Assembly: GCF_933509905.1 (NCBI RefSeq)
Contig: NZ_OW150024.1
Coordinates: 1,290,001-1,354,000 of the forward strand
Source: Trichlorobacter ammonificans
GTDB lineage: Bacteria > Desulfobacterota > Desulfuromonadia > Geobacterales > Pseudopelobacteraceae
Reading direction: 5' to 3'
DNA length: 64,000 nt
The first letter of the stretch is position 1. Every line of letters begins with the position of its first letter. The notes beneath the pieces are model-generated. The model saw only the letters and a program-made list of their open reading frames with translations. It was not told the origin of the DNA and searched no databases. The translations under genes were made by a program, and so were the position numbers. Positions 1 to 8,322 of this stretch are shown piece by piece.

Positions 1-471
1 ACCGACAAAAAGTTCAAAATTTTCCTGAAGGATCTGCGCAAAGACCGTCAATTGCGGACCCGCTTCCGGCTTGCCGCCGGCGGTGACCCGCGGGAGTACG
101 AACACCTGATCAACGCCAGCGCGGCGAAGTACGGCGTCAGTCCCGCCTTGGTCAAGGCGGTCATCCGGGCCGAGTCCGGCTACAATCCCAATGCCGTGTC
201 CCGCGCCGGGGCAACCGGTCTGATGCAACTGATGCCCGGCACCGCCAGGAGCCTGAACGTGACCAATACTTTTGATCCGAAGCAGAACGTTGACGGCGGT
301 GTCCGCTATTTGCGCTTCCTGCTGGACACCTTCAAGGGAGATATATCACTGGCCCTGGCCGCCTATAACGCCGGCATGTCCAAGGTGGCACGCTATGGCG
401 GCATCCCCCCCTATCAGGAGACCCGTACCTACGTGAATCGTGTTCTTGCCGGCATGCAGCAGGCCAATTAA
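1..471 (+). CDS. Lytic transglycosylase, SLT domain (5' end outside window)
   Basis: The reading frame is open from base 1, so this is the C-terminal part of a longer gene. The visible 156 residues are almost entirely a Slt/MltE-type transglycosylase domain, which cleaves the glycan strands of peptidoglycan in the periplasm. The catalytic glutamate lies in the IRAESGYNPNAVS motif, followed by the family's GATGLMQLMPGTA and ALAAYNAG motifs. The signal peptide and anything N-terminal lie upstream of the window. A TTG at base 52 is in frame, but the coding frame continues before it, so it is probably not the true start. The stop lies 12 bases before pgsA. Confidence 0.9.
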   Translation, partial: TDKKFKIFLKDLRKDRQLRTRFRLAAGGDPREYEHLINASAAKYGVSPALVKAVIRAESGYNPNAVSRAGATGLMQLMPGTARSLNVTNTFDPKQNVDGGVRYLRFLLDTFKGDISLALAAYNAGMSKVARYGGIPPYQETRTYVNRVLAGMQQAN

Positions 472-482
472 AATAGCACGCC

Positions 483-1070
483 ATGTCGAATTCGCCGTCT
501 ATCCTCAATCTTCCCAATATCGTGACCCTGTTCAGGATCGCCTGCATCCCGCTCTTGGTGGTTCTGCTGCTGTCTCCATCCCGGGAGGCCGGGTTCTGGG
601 CTGCCGCAGTGTTTGCCCTGGCCTCGGCCAGCGACTGGCTGGACGGGTACCTGGCCCGCCGCATGAAGATCGTCACCGTGTTCGGCAAGTTCCTGGACCC
701 GATCGCAGACAAGCTGATCGTGACGGCGGCGCTGGTGATGATCCTGCCCTATAACCGGGTACCGGCCTGGATCGTGCTGGTCATTCTGGCCCGTGAAATC
801 ATCATCACCGGCCTGCGCAGCATCGCCTCCAGCGAGGGGATCGTGATTCAGGCCTCCGATCTCGGCAAATACAAGACCATCTTCCAGATTACCGCCATCA
901 TCGGGCTCTTGCTGCACTACGAGTACCGCTGGTTCTTTGGACTGGATCACCCGCTGTTAACCGTTTCCATGCATAATACCGGCATCTTTTTTCTCTGGAT
1001 CGCCTTGGCGCTCACCGTCTGGTCGGGGGTCGACTACTTGGTCAAGTTCATCAAGGTCATTGCCCGCTGA
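483..1070 (+). CDS. pgsA: CDP-diacylglycerol--glycerol-3-phosphate 3-phosphatidyltransferase
   Basis: This 195-residue integral membrane protein makes phosphatidylglycerol phosphate, the committed step of anionic phospholipid synthesis. The CDP-alcohol phosphatidyltransferase signature D-x2-D-G-x2-A-R-x8-G-x3-D-x3-D is complete, beginning at SDWLDGYLARR around residue 52 and ending at FLDPIADK. Several hydrophobic segments follow, as in the family. Length is normal for PgsA. It sits between a transglycosylase and a radical SAM gene, all in the same direction with gaps of 5 to 12 bases, so co-transcription is likely. Confidence 0.93.
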   Translation: MSNSPSILNLPNIVTLFRIACIPLLVVLLLSPSREAGFWAAAVFALASASDWLDGYLARRMKIVTVFGKFLDPIADKLIVTAALVMILPYNRVPAWIVLVILAREIIITGLRSIASSEGIVIQASDLGKYKTIFQITAIIGLLLHYEYRWFFGLDHPLLTVSMHNTGIFFLWIALALTVWSGVDYLVKFIKVIAR

Positions 1071-1075
1071 AGCCC

Positions 1076-2098
1076 ATGTCGGAATCCCCATCCCCCTGCG
1101 TATCCCTTGAGGAGATCCTTTCCTCGTTCAAGGTGGAATCCGCCGCCCTGCAGCAGGTGGCCGCCCGCTTTCCCTTCCGCCTGTCCCGCTATTACGCGGG
1201 GTTGATCCGGCGACCGGACGACCCGGTCTGGAGACAGGCGATTCCGTCGCTGCAGGAACTCTCGGACAGTGACCAGTCTCCCGATCCCCTTGATGAAGAA
1301 CGCCTGAGCCCCGTGCCCGGCCTGATTCACCGCTACCCCGACCGGGCGGTGCTGCTGGCGGGAAGGCAGTGCGCCGTTTTCTGCCGGTTCTGTATGCGTA
1401 AGCGTTCCATCGGCTGCACCGGCGATGCCGTCGACCTGGAGCGGGCCGTTGACTATATCGCCGTCACGCCGACGCTGCGCGATATCCTGATCTCCGGTGG
1501 CGATCCCCTGCTGCTGCCGCTGGAAATGCTCGACACCCTGCTGAGCCGGCTGCGTGCCATTTCCCATGTGGAGATCATCCGCATCGGCAGCCGCCTGCCG
1601 GTGACCGATCCGGCGCGGATAACCCCGGAGCTCTGCCGGATGCTGGCGTGCCATCACCCCCTGTACCTGAATACCCATTTCAACCATCCCCTGGAGCTGA
1701 CACCCCAGGCGGCACGAGCCTGCGATTTGCTGAGCGGGGCCGGAATACCGCTGGGCAACCAAACGGTGCTGCTGAAGGGGGTAAATGACGATCCGGCCGT
1801 GCTGGAGGAGCTGTTCAGGGGGCTCTTGCGGATGCGGGTAAAGCCCTACTACCTGCACCAGATGGATCTGGTCCAGGGGACGGCCCATTTCCGGACGCCG
1901 CTTGCGCGGGGGATGGAGGTGGTGGAGGCGCTACGGGGGCGGGTGTCCGGCATGGCCATCCCGCATTTCGTGGTGGATCTGCCGGGGGGCAGGGGCAAGG
2001 TGCCGCTTCTGGCTGAGACGGCACGTCGGCAGCCGGACGGGAGCTGGCGGATACGTACTTGTGACGGCCGGATGGTGGCCTACCACGATCCGGCCTGA
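1076..2098 (+). CDS. KamA-family radical SAM protein (lysine 2,3-aminomutase / EpmB-like)
   Basis: This 340-residue protein carries the radical SAM cluster motif C-x3-C-x2-C at Cys99, Cys103 and Cys106 (CAVFCRFC), then the SGGDPLLL segment typical of aminomutases. Near the C-terminus is a DLPGGRGK segment, where family members bind PLP through a lysine. Its length matches EpmB, which makes beta-lysine for elongation factor P, better than the longer clostridial lysine 2,3-aminomutase. No efp or epmA gene is visible nearby, so the substrate is unresolved. The stop codon forms the loop of a perfect 6-bp GC palindrome at 2090-2104 where it meets the convergent kinase gene. Confidence 0.85.
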   Translation: MSESPSPCVSLEEILSSFKVESAALQQVAARFPFRLSRYYAGLIRRPDDPVWRQAIPSLQELSDSDQSPDPLDEERLSPVPGLIHRYPDRAVLLAGRQCAVFCRFCMRKRSIGCTGDAVDLERAVDYIAVTPTLRDILISGGDPLLLPLEMLDTLLSRLRAISHVEIIRIGSRLPVTDPARITPELCRMLACHHPLYLNTHFNHPLELTPQAARACDLLSGAGIPLGNQTVLLKGVNDDPAVLEELFRGLLRMRVKPYYLHQMDLVQGTAHFRTPLARGMEVVEALRGRVSGMAIPHFVVDLPGGRGKVPLLAETARRQPDGSWRIRTCDGRMVAYHDPA

Positions 2099-2107
2099 GG
2101 CCGGTGT

Positions 2108-2536
2108 TCAGAGTTTCTTGCGCAGCTCCAGGACGTTGCCGCCGTCCACCTTGCGATAGTGCACCGAGTCCATCAGGGAGCGCATGATGAAGAGCCCCCG
2201 GCCATGCTCGTCGAGCAGCCCGGCATCGAGGGCGGTCGGGTCGGGAATGGCGCCGATATCGAAGCCCTGACCGTGGTCGAAGACCAGCATCACCAGCTCG
2301 TTGTCGGAGATGGTAATCCTGATGACCACCTCTTCCTGGGGATCGTTGGCATTGGCGTGCCGTATGGCATTGACCATGGCTTCGGTCAGCACCAGGTTCA
2401 GGTGATAGGCCAGCGCCTCCCGATCCCCTTCGTACTCCTGCAGATGGGCGGCAAGATCTTCGCCGATGCTGCCGATGAGGCTTAAGTAGCGAGTCTGGTT
2501 GGGCACCCTGATCTGTATGTCGATCTCATTGTTCAT
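2108..2536 (-). CDS. Anti-sigma-factor serine kinase, RsbW/SpoIIAB-like (GHKL ATPase)
   Basis: The 142-residue protein has the HATPase_c fold of RsbW-type kinases: an N-box in LTEAMVNAIRHAN around residues 64-76 and a G1 box in DHGQGFD. The start was taken at 2536 because TCAGGAGT lies just upstream; a longer frame to 2602 would run through this ribosome site and into the STAS gene. Kinases of this family phosphorylate a STAS protein and sequester a sigma factor or another regulator. It is the last gene of the minus-strand module whose other members are a STAS protein and a SpoIIE-type phosphatase. No sigma-factor gene is adjacent, so the final target is unknown. Confidence 0.85.
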   Translation of the reverse strand: MNNEIDIQIRVPNQTRYLSLIGSIGEDLAAHLQEYEGDREALAYHLNLVLTEAMVNAIRHANANDPQEEVVIRITISDNELVMLVFDHGQGFDIGAIPDPTALDAGLLDEHGRGLFIMRSLMDSVHYRKVDGGNVLELRKKL

Positions 2537-2573
2537 CGAGTACTCCTGAACAGCTCCGGTGGTGGAGAGGCGG

Positions 2574-2909
2574 CTACAATGATTCGAGCGCCTCGTCGGC
2601 ATTGGCGTAGATGTCGAACACCCGGTGCAGGCGGGTCAGCTCGAACATCGACTTCACCTGGCTCTGCAGTCCGGAGAGCTTCAGCACCGCCTGACGGGAG
2701 GATGCGTTCTTAAAGCCCGATACCAAGGCGCCCAGCCCCGAGCTGTCGATGAAGCGGACATCCTTCAGGTCCACCACCACCCCTTTCTTCCCCTCCTCGA
2801 ACAGGCGTGACAGCTCATGTTTCAGCGTCTCAGCGTTGTTGGCATCAAGGCGCTCCTCCCTGACCTGTACCAGTATGCCGCCCTTGTTCTCTTCAAGTCT
2901 GATGTTCAT
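2574..2909 (-). CDS. STAS-domain anti-sigma factor antagonist, RsbV/SpoIIAA-like
   Basis: This 111-residue single-domain STAS protein has the characteristic phosphorylation-site loop, RFIDSSGLGAL around residues 52-62, where RsbW-type kinases phosphorylate a serine. Start 2909 is preferred over 2930 because a GGAAAGGAG ribosome site precedes it by seven bases. It lies 37 bases upstream of the kinase gene and 17 downstream of the membrane phosphatase. In known partner-switching systems the phosphatase reactivates this protein, which then releases the kinase from its target. Confidence 0.9.
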   Translation of the reverse strand: MNIRLEENKGGILVQVREERLDANNAETLKHELSRLFEEGKKGVVVDLKDVRFIDSSGLGALVSGFKNASSRQAVLKLSGLQSQVKSMFELTRLHRVFDIYANADEALESL

Positions 2910-2926
2910 GGTGCTGCTCCTTTCCG

Positions 2927-5900
2927 TCATGCAGTGATTTTCAAAGCAACCAGCGACACGTCGTCCTGCAGGGTACTGCTGCCGCAGTACTCCTTTACCA
3001 TGTCATAGAAGGAATCGACAATAGCATTGGCCGGCAGTGCGCTGACCGCCGCCAGGTGGCGATAGACCCGCTCCATACCCAGAAACTCACCGTCGGGGGA
3101 GGCGGCTTCCGGAATGCCGTCGGTGTAGAGCAGCAGCAGATCGCCGGATTGCAGTTCCAGGGACTGTTCCTCAAAGACAATGGACGGCTTGATTCCCAGC
3201 ACCATGCCGTCGGCATCCAGTTCGATGCAGCGGGCTTCGCTGTCCCGGTACAGTATCGGCAGGTTATGGCCGGCGTTGGCGTAGGAAAGGCGTCCGGTGG
3301 CGGCATTGTAGCGGGCGTAGAACATGCTGATGAACAGCTCGGCCCGGGTCAGATCTTCGTAGAGTTGATTGTTCAGATCGCCCAGGATGACGCTGGGGCT
3401 TGCGACCCTGCCGGTGCGTACCCGCAGCAGGGTACGCACCTCGGCCATGATCAGGGCCGCCCCCACGCTATGGCCGGAAACATCGGCGATCAGCAGATCG
3501 ATGGTCTGGTCGTCCCGCTTGAAAAAGTCGTAATAGTCGCCGCCGACATGGGCTGCAGAGGCGCAGCGCCCGGCCAGATCGATGCCGAAGAGTTCCGGGG
3601 CGGCGGCCGGCAGCAGCGAATTCTGAATCTGCTCGGCGATTTCCATGTCCCGCATCACCCGGGCATTGGCGAGCTGAGCAAGTTCCTTCTCGCGACGCTC
3701 CTTCTCCTTGGCCTCCATCACGCTGACCAGCCGGGCACTCTGGGCAAGCTGGCCGGAAAGGCTGGAGAGCAGGCTGATGAACTCCTCGGTGAAGAGCCCG
3801 ACAATGCTTTTCGAGTAGACCGACAGCACCCCCAGGCTTTCCTCTCCCTCCCGGAAGATCGGGATATGGGCGAAGGAAACGAAACCTTCTGCACGGGTGG
3901 CCTCCATCTGCACGATACCGTTCAGCAGGTTGATGTCGTTGACGAAGTGGGCCTTCTGGTCCACCATCGCCATCCGGGCGTAAGGCTCGCTTTCCAGGTA
4001 CCAGTGTCCCGGGCCGATGGGGTGCCGGTTCGTTCCCTGGTAGCTCTGCACCTGCAGGGGATGGTCGCTGCTGGTGCGGATCTGGATCAAGGCACAGTCC
4101 AGCCTGAATTCTTTCAGGAGCAGTTGCAGCAACTCGTCCATGATGGTCTGCAGATCAAGAGTGCGGTTGATGATCTCCGATGCCTTCAGTCTGACGTACA
4201 GTGCCTCCCGGCTCTGGCTTAAGGAAGCCCGTACCGTGCTGAAGATGTCGTAGACCGACTCCATGCGGCTGCCCATGTCCGACAGATAACTGTCCATGAT
4301 GGCGCCTGCCGCCGCCGCCCCCACCGAACCGGCCAGGGTACGCTCCACAAAGCGTTTCATGGCGGGAAGCTCGAACTCCGGAACACTTTCGGCCTCGTCA
4401 ATCATCCGCCCCTTCAGATAGGCACCCATGGCCTTGCGGGCTTCATGCTGACCGATGAACTTACCCATGAGTGCCACGAACTGCTGTACCGATACCGGTT
4501 TGGAGAGGCGCTTGGCACTGGAGCGGACTTCCAGTTGCTCGATTTCAAAACGGTTGATGAAGCGACGTACCTGCTCCCGTTCGGCCTCGGTCTGGCGGAA
4601 GGTCAGTGAGCAGACCAGGTAGCCGCCGATGTTGAACAGCATGCTCCAGAACAGGGAGTGGCTCCACATATCCATGCCGCTCAGGCCGAAGAGGGCGGTG
4701 GGACGCAGCAGGGAAAGTCCGCCGGGACCTTTCAGCAGGATAGTGGGGTCACCGACTGCCGTAATGAATGAGGGCAGGAGCAGGGTATAGCCCCAGGCCA
4801 GGAATCCCAGCAACATACCGCAGATGGCGCCGGTTTTGTTGCCGCGCCGCCAGTAGAGCCCCCCCAGTAGTGCCGGCATGAACTGCATGGCGGCGGAAAA
4901 AGAGATCAACCCCATATTGACCAGCATGAAGGAGTCACCCACCACCCGGTAATAGAAGTAGCCCAGAAAGACCACCAGGAAAATAGCGAACCGTTTCAGG
5001 TTGATCAACAGCACGGGAAACCAGGGTTTGGGACTGACCCTGACGATGAGCGGCATGAACAGGTTGTTGAGCAGCATGGTGGAGATGGCCACCGATTCGA
5101 CCATCACCATGCCGGCGGCAGCGGAGAGCCCCCCCAGGAAGGCCAGCAGGGCCATCGGCTCGTTGCCCGCATTGAGTGGCAGGGTAATCACGAAATAGTC
5201 CGCTCCCTGGGAACTGCCGGTGAGCAGAATGCCTCCCAGGGCGATCGGCATGATGAAGATGTTGATCAGGAAGAGATAGACGGGAAACAGCCACATTGCC
5301 TTTTTGACATGCTTCAGATCGGCGTTTTCCACCACCATGACGTGAAACTGGCGGGGAAGCAGCATCACCGCTCCCATGGAGAGCATCAGCATGGTCGACG
5401 CGGGAATGCCGGCCGCTCCCTCGCCGGTTTCAAGGGTGAACAGCCGGTAGAACTGATCGGGATCATGGCGGTAGAAACGGGTGAAGATATCCTCGAAGCC
5501 GTTGAAGAGATAAAAGGTGACGAAGATTCCAACCCCCATCAAGCTGAGCAGCTTGACCACCGACTCGAAGGCGACTGCGGCGATCAATCCTTCGTGGCGT
5601 GCAGTGGACGAAAGGGTTCGGGCGCCGAAGATAACGCCGAATATCGCCAGGACCAGGGTCAGGATCAGGCCGGTGGGGAGCGGGAACGGCGCCTCGGTGC
5701 CCGGCAGGGGGATGGAGCGGCCGGTGACGCCGCTGACCAGGGCAAAGGAGGTGGAGACCGCCTTGATCTGCAGCGCGATGTACGGCATGATTCCCAGCAC
5801 GGCGATCAGCGTGACCAGGGAACCCAGCAACTGGGATTTGCCGTAGCGCAGGCTGATGAAGTCGGCGATGGAAGAGATGTTGGATTCCTTGCTGATCCGG

Positions 5901-6175
5901 ATGATGCGTCGCAGGAGGAAGAACCAGGAAAAGGCCACCAGCGTTGGGCCCAGGTAGATCAGGACAAAATCGATGCCGGTAGTTGCCGCCTTGCCGACGC
6001 TGCCGAAAAAGGTCCAGGAGGTGCAGTAGACCGCGATGGAAAGGGAGTAGACCAGCGGCGAATTGATCACACTGCGTCCCTGCTCACTGCGGCGGCGCGC
6101 GTGCCAGGCAACCAGGAACAGCAGTCCGGTGTAGGCGATGGCAATGGCGGCAACGTGAAGGATATTCAGGGTCAC
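2927..6175 (-). CDS. Sodium:solute symporter - GAF - SpoIIE/PP2C phosphatase fusion
   Basis: This 1082-residue protein appears to be a membrane sensor-phosphatase. Residues 1 to about 510 are a polytopic SSS-family transporter with some 12-13 hydrophobic segments. A linker of about 150 residues follows, then a GAF domain (about 670-810), a short coiled segment, and a SpoIIE-type PP2C domain (about 845-1080). The PP2C metal aspartates are present in GGDYYD, DVSGH, YTDG and DDVSL. Start is a GTG, four bases after the stop of the small membrane protein. By context it should dephosphorylate the STAS protein encoded next. Whether the transporter part still moves a solute or only senses one cannot be read from sequence. 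Confidence 0.9.
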   Translation of the reverse strand: MTLNILHVAAIAIAYTGLLFLVAWHARRRSEQGRSVINSPLVYSLSIAVYCTSWTFFGSVGKAATTGIDFVLIYLGPTLVAFSWFFLLRRIIRISKESNISSIADFISLRYGKSQLLGSLVTLIAVLGIMPYIALQIKAVSTSFALVSGVTGRSIPLPGTEAPFPLPTGLILTLVLAIFGVIFGARTLSSTARHEGLIAAVAFESVVKLLSLMGVGIFVTFYLFNGFEDIFTRFYRHDPDQFYRLFTLETGEGAAGIPASTMLMLSMGAVMLLPRQFHVMVVENADLKHVKKAMWLFPVYLFLINIFIMPIALGGILLTGSSQGADYFVITLPLNAGNEPMALLAFLGGLSAAAGMVMVESVAISTMLLNNLFMPLIVRVSPKPWFPVLLINLKRFAIFLVVFLGYFYYRVVGDSFMLVNMGLISFSAAMQFMPALLGGLYWRRGNKTGAICGMLLGFLAWGYTLLLPSFITAVGDPTILLKGPGGLSLLRPTALFGLSGMDMWSHSLFWSMLFNIGGYLVCSLTFRQTEAEREQVRRFINRFEIEQLEVRSSAKRLSKPVSVQQFVALMGKFIGQHEARKAMGAYLKGRMIDEAESVPEFELPAMKRFVERTLAGSVGAAAAGAIMDSYLSDMGSRMESVYDIFSTVRASLSQSREALYVRLKASEIINRTLDLQTIMDELLQLLLKEFRLDCALIQIRTSSDHPLQVQSYQGTNRHPIGPGHWYLESEPYARMAMVDQKAHFVNDINLLNGIVQMEATRAEGFVSFAHIPIFREGEESLGVLSVYSKSIVGLFTEEFISLLSSLSGQLAQSARLVSVMEAKEKERREKELAQLANARVMRDMEIAEQIQNSLLPAAAPELFGIDLAGRCASAAHVGGDYYDFFKRDDQTIDLLIADVSGHSVGAALIMAEVRTLLRVRTGRVASPSVILGDLNNQLYEDLTRAELFISMFYARYNAATGRLSYANAGHNLPILYRDSEARCIELDADGMVLGIKPSIVFEEQSLELQSGDLLLLYTDGIPEAASPDGEFLGMERVYRHLAAVSALPANAIVDSFYDMVKEYCGSSTLQDDVSLVALKITA

Positions 6176-6179
6176 GGTG

Positions 6180-6440
6180 TCAGGCCTGCTCTTCCGGTGT
6201 ATCCTGCTGCTCCGGCGGCTCTTCCAGCGTCAGGGTAAACAGATAGACGACAAAGATCGAGATGGCCCAGCCGAGGGTAAAATAGATAAACAGCAGCGGA
6301 TAGCCCAGCACGCTGACCGGTTGGTTGAAGATGCGCAGAAAGGGAAAGTTGATCATGACGTTGCCCAGCACGAAAAAAATTACCCAGGCCTCGCGCAGTT
6401 GCAGGCGTTGCAACAGTTTCTGGACAAACTGGTACGGCAT
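6180..6440 (-). CDS. Small two-helix membrane protein preceding symporter-phosphatase
   Basis: The predicted 86-residue protein has two hydrophobic stretches (about residues 19-37 and 44-67) and a Glu/Gln/Pro-rich C-terminal tail. Start 6440 follows a GGAAAGGGAT ribosome site; the frame could extend to 6524 without one. Small two-helix proteins often precede SSS transporters as partner subunits (DUF485 and DUF4212 types). This one has the same position and topology, but I cannot assign it to either family. It is the first gene of the minus-strand module and is separated from the phosphatase by only a few bases. Confidence 0.75.
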   Translation of the reverse strand: MPYQFVQKLLQRLQLREAWVIFFVLGNVMINFPFLRIFNQPVSVLGYPLLFIYFTLGWAISIFVVYLFTLTLEEPPEQQDTPEEQA

Positions 6441-6552
6441 GGTATCCCTTTCCGTTCCGGGGCATTCTAGCCTCGACGGCCTCCGGCGCGTGTGCTGCTG
6501 AAAACAGTACCATCGACCGGGCAACCATGCAAGGCATGCCGTGTGGAATCGT

Positions 6553-6582
6553 TTGACGCTCTTCCTCCAACTGTGGTAGCGT
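6553..6582 (+). promoter_or_regulatory. Putative sigma-70 promoter of TPR lipoprotein operon
   Basis: TTGACG at 6553-6558 and TAGCGT at 6577-6582 are separated by 18 bases, 45 bases before the TPR lipoprotein start. The -10 is imperfect; the same string CTGTGGTAGCGT recurs upstream of pilA. Confidence 0.4.
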
Positions 6583-6627
6583 CCGAAGGCTCCAACTATC
6601 TTTCAGACCGTTCATGGATGGTGTGTC

Positions 6628-8322
6628 ATGCTGAACCGCCTGTACCTATTGCTGTGCGGCTGCCTGCTGGCCGGCTGCGCCTCCCAGGCTTCTTCCATCG
6701 CCACATCCCCCGAGTTTCCCGACGCCCACTCCGCGCTGGGACTCTACGCCCAGGCACGCATTGCCTGGAGCGAGGGGAGGGCCGACCGGGCCATCCTGCT
6801 CAGCCGTGAGGCCCAGGCTGCCGACCCGACCAGTCCCTATCCGCTGACCCTGGAAGCCGATATCCTGCTCAAGGCCGGCAGGGTGCAGGAAGCCCTCAGC
6901 GTTCTTGACCGCGCCACCAAAACAGCTCCCGATTTCCGTGACCCCCATCTGCTTGCCGGTACCATCATGGCTTCCCTGGGCAAAGACCGCGAGGCCGCCG
7001 CCTATCTGCGGACCGCCGTCAAGCTCGATCCGGGCAGGGAGGACGCGGTCCTGCACCTCTCCACCATCCTGATCCGCCTGTTCGAATACGAGGAGGCGGT
7101 GACGGTGTTGAAAACCTTGATCAAGGAACAGCCCGAGTCGGCCCTGGGCAACTACTACCTGGGCAAGGCGTATGCCCAGATGAAGCTGTACAAGGACTCC
7201 GTCGTCTACTACAAGCGCGCCCTGCAGCTGCGTCCCGATCTGACCCAGGCCGCCATTGATCTGGCCATCACCTACGAGGCGCTGGGGGAGTTGGAACTTG
7301 CCATCGCCACCTATCGGGATACGCTGGACAGTGCGGAAAACCGGGCGCCACTGCTGCACCGGCTGGTGCAGCTCACCATCCAGAACCAGCGCTATGAAGA
7401 AGCACTGGGGTACCTGGAACGGTTGAACGAGATGGGGCTGGGGAACGCCGAGAACAATCGCAAGATCGGACTGCTCTACCTTGAGTTGGAACGCTTTGAC
7501 GATGCCATCAAACTGTTCAGCGAGATGCTGGTCAAAGACCCCGATGCGCACCAGCTGCGCGTGTACCTGGGATCGGCCTTCGAAGAAAAGGAACAACTGG
7601 AACAGGCCAAGGAACAGTTCGAGAAAGTGCCGGCCGACAGTGTCGCCTATCCGGAGGCGGTGGGGCGTCTGGCCTTCATCTACCGGGAGCAGGGGAAAAC
7701 TGCGGAAGCGGTGGAACTGCTCATGCGGGCCATCGCAAAAAACGCCGGTTCGCTGGAGTTGCATCTTTCCCTGGCGACACTCTATGATGCCAATGGGGAG
7801 AGCGAGAAGGGGTTGCGCCACCTGTTGGAGGTTCAGGAACGCTTCAAGGATGAGCCCCGCTTCCATTTCAGGCTGGGAATACTGTACGACAAGGCAGGTA
7901 AGAAGGCTGAGTCGATCCAGCGGATGAAGCGGGTGATCGAACTCAACCCCAACGACGCCCAGGCCCTGAATTACCTCGGGTACACGTACGCCGAACTGGG
8001 GGTCCACCTTGATGATGCATTGGGGTATATCAACCGGGCGTTGGCCTTGCAGCCGGACGATGGCTTTTTCATCGACAGCCTGGGTTGGGTCTACTACCAG
8101 ATGAAAAAATACGATGAGGCTGTCAAACATCTGGAAAAAGCTGCGGAACTGGTGCCGGAGGACCCCACAATTCTCGAGCACCTGGGGGATGCCCATGCTG
8201 CCCGCAGGGAGCCCAAAAAGGCGTTGAAGTACTACAAGAAGGCAAAGTCCCTCGATCCGTCGAAAAAGGAACTGGATATCAAGATCAGGCGTCTGTTGCG
8301 GGGCGAATCGGGGGCTCCATGA
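6628..8322 (+). CDS. TPR-repeat lipoprotein
   Basis: This 564-residue protein begins with a lipoprotein signal ending in LLAGC, so the mature protein should be lipid-anchored at Cys16. The remainder is an almost uninterrupted run of about fourteen tetratricopeptide repeats, with clear ones near LNYLGYTYAEL and IDSLGWVYYQM. Such proteins scaffold protein complexes; no catalytic domain is seen. The stop overlaps the start of the peptide-binding protein gene by four bases (ATGA), which suggests translational coupling. A specific partner or process cannot be named. Confidence 0.88.
   Translation: MLNRLYLLLCGCLLAGCASQASSIATSPEFPDAHSALGLYAQARIAWSEGRADRAILLSREAQAADPTSPYPLTLEADILLKAGRVQEALSVLDRATKTAPDFRDPHLLAGTIMASLGKDREAAAYLRTAVKLDPGREDAVLHLSTILIRLFEYEEAVTVLKTLIKEQPESALGNYYLGKAYAQMKLYKDSVVYYKRALQLRPDLTQAAIDLAITYEALGELELAIATYRDTLDSAENRAPLLHRLVQLTIQNQRYEEALGYLERLNEMGLGNAENNRKIGLLYLELERFDDAIKLFSEMLVKDPDAHQLRVYLGSAFEEKEQLEQAKEQFEKVPADSVAYPEAVGRLAFIYREQGKTAEAVELLMRAIAKNAGSLELHLSLATLYDANGESEKGLRHLLEVQERFKDEPRFHFRLGILYDKAGKKAESIQRMKRVIELNPNDAQALNYLGYTYAELGVHLDDALGYINRALALQPDDGFFIDSLGWVYYQMKKYDEAVKHLEKAAELVPEDPTILEHLGDAHAARREPKKALKYYKKAKSLDPSKKELDIKIRRLLRGESGAP

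Noticed and set aside
5309-6238. Plus-strand frame opposite the symporter-phosphatase
   Set aside because: Composition is that of a reverse-complemented membrane protein (Asp/Gln/Gly-rich); no start signal and no domain.
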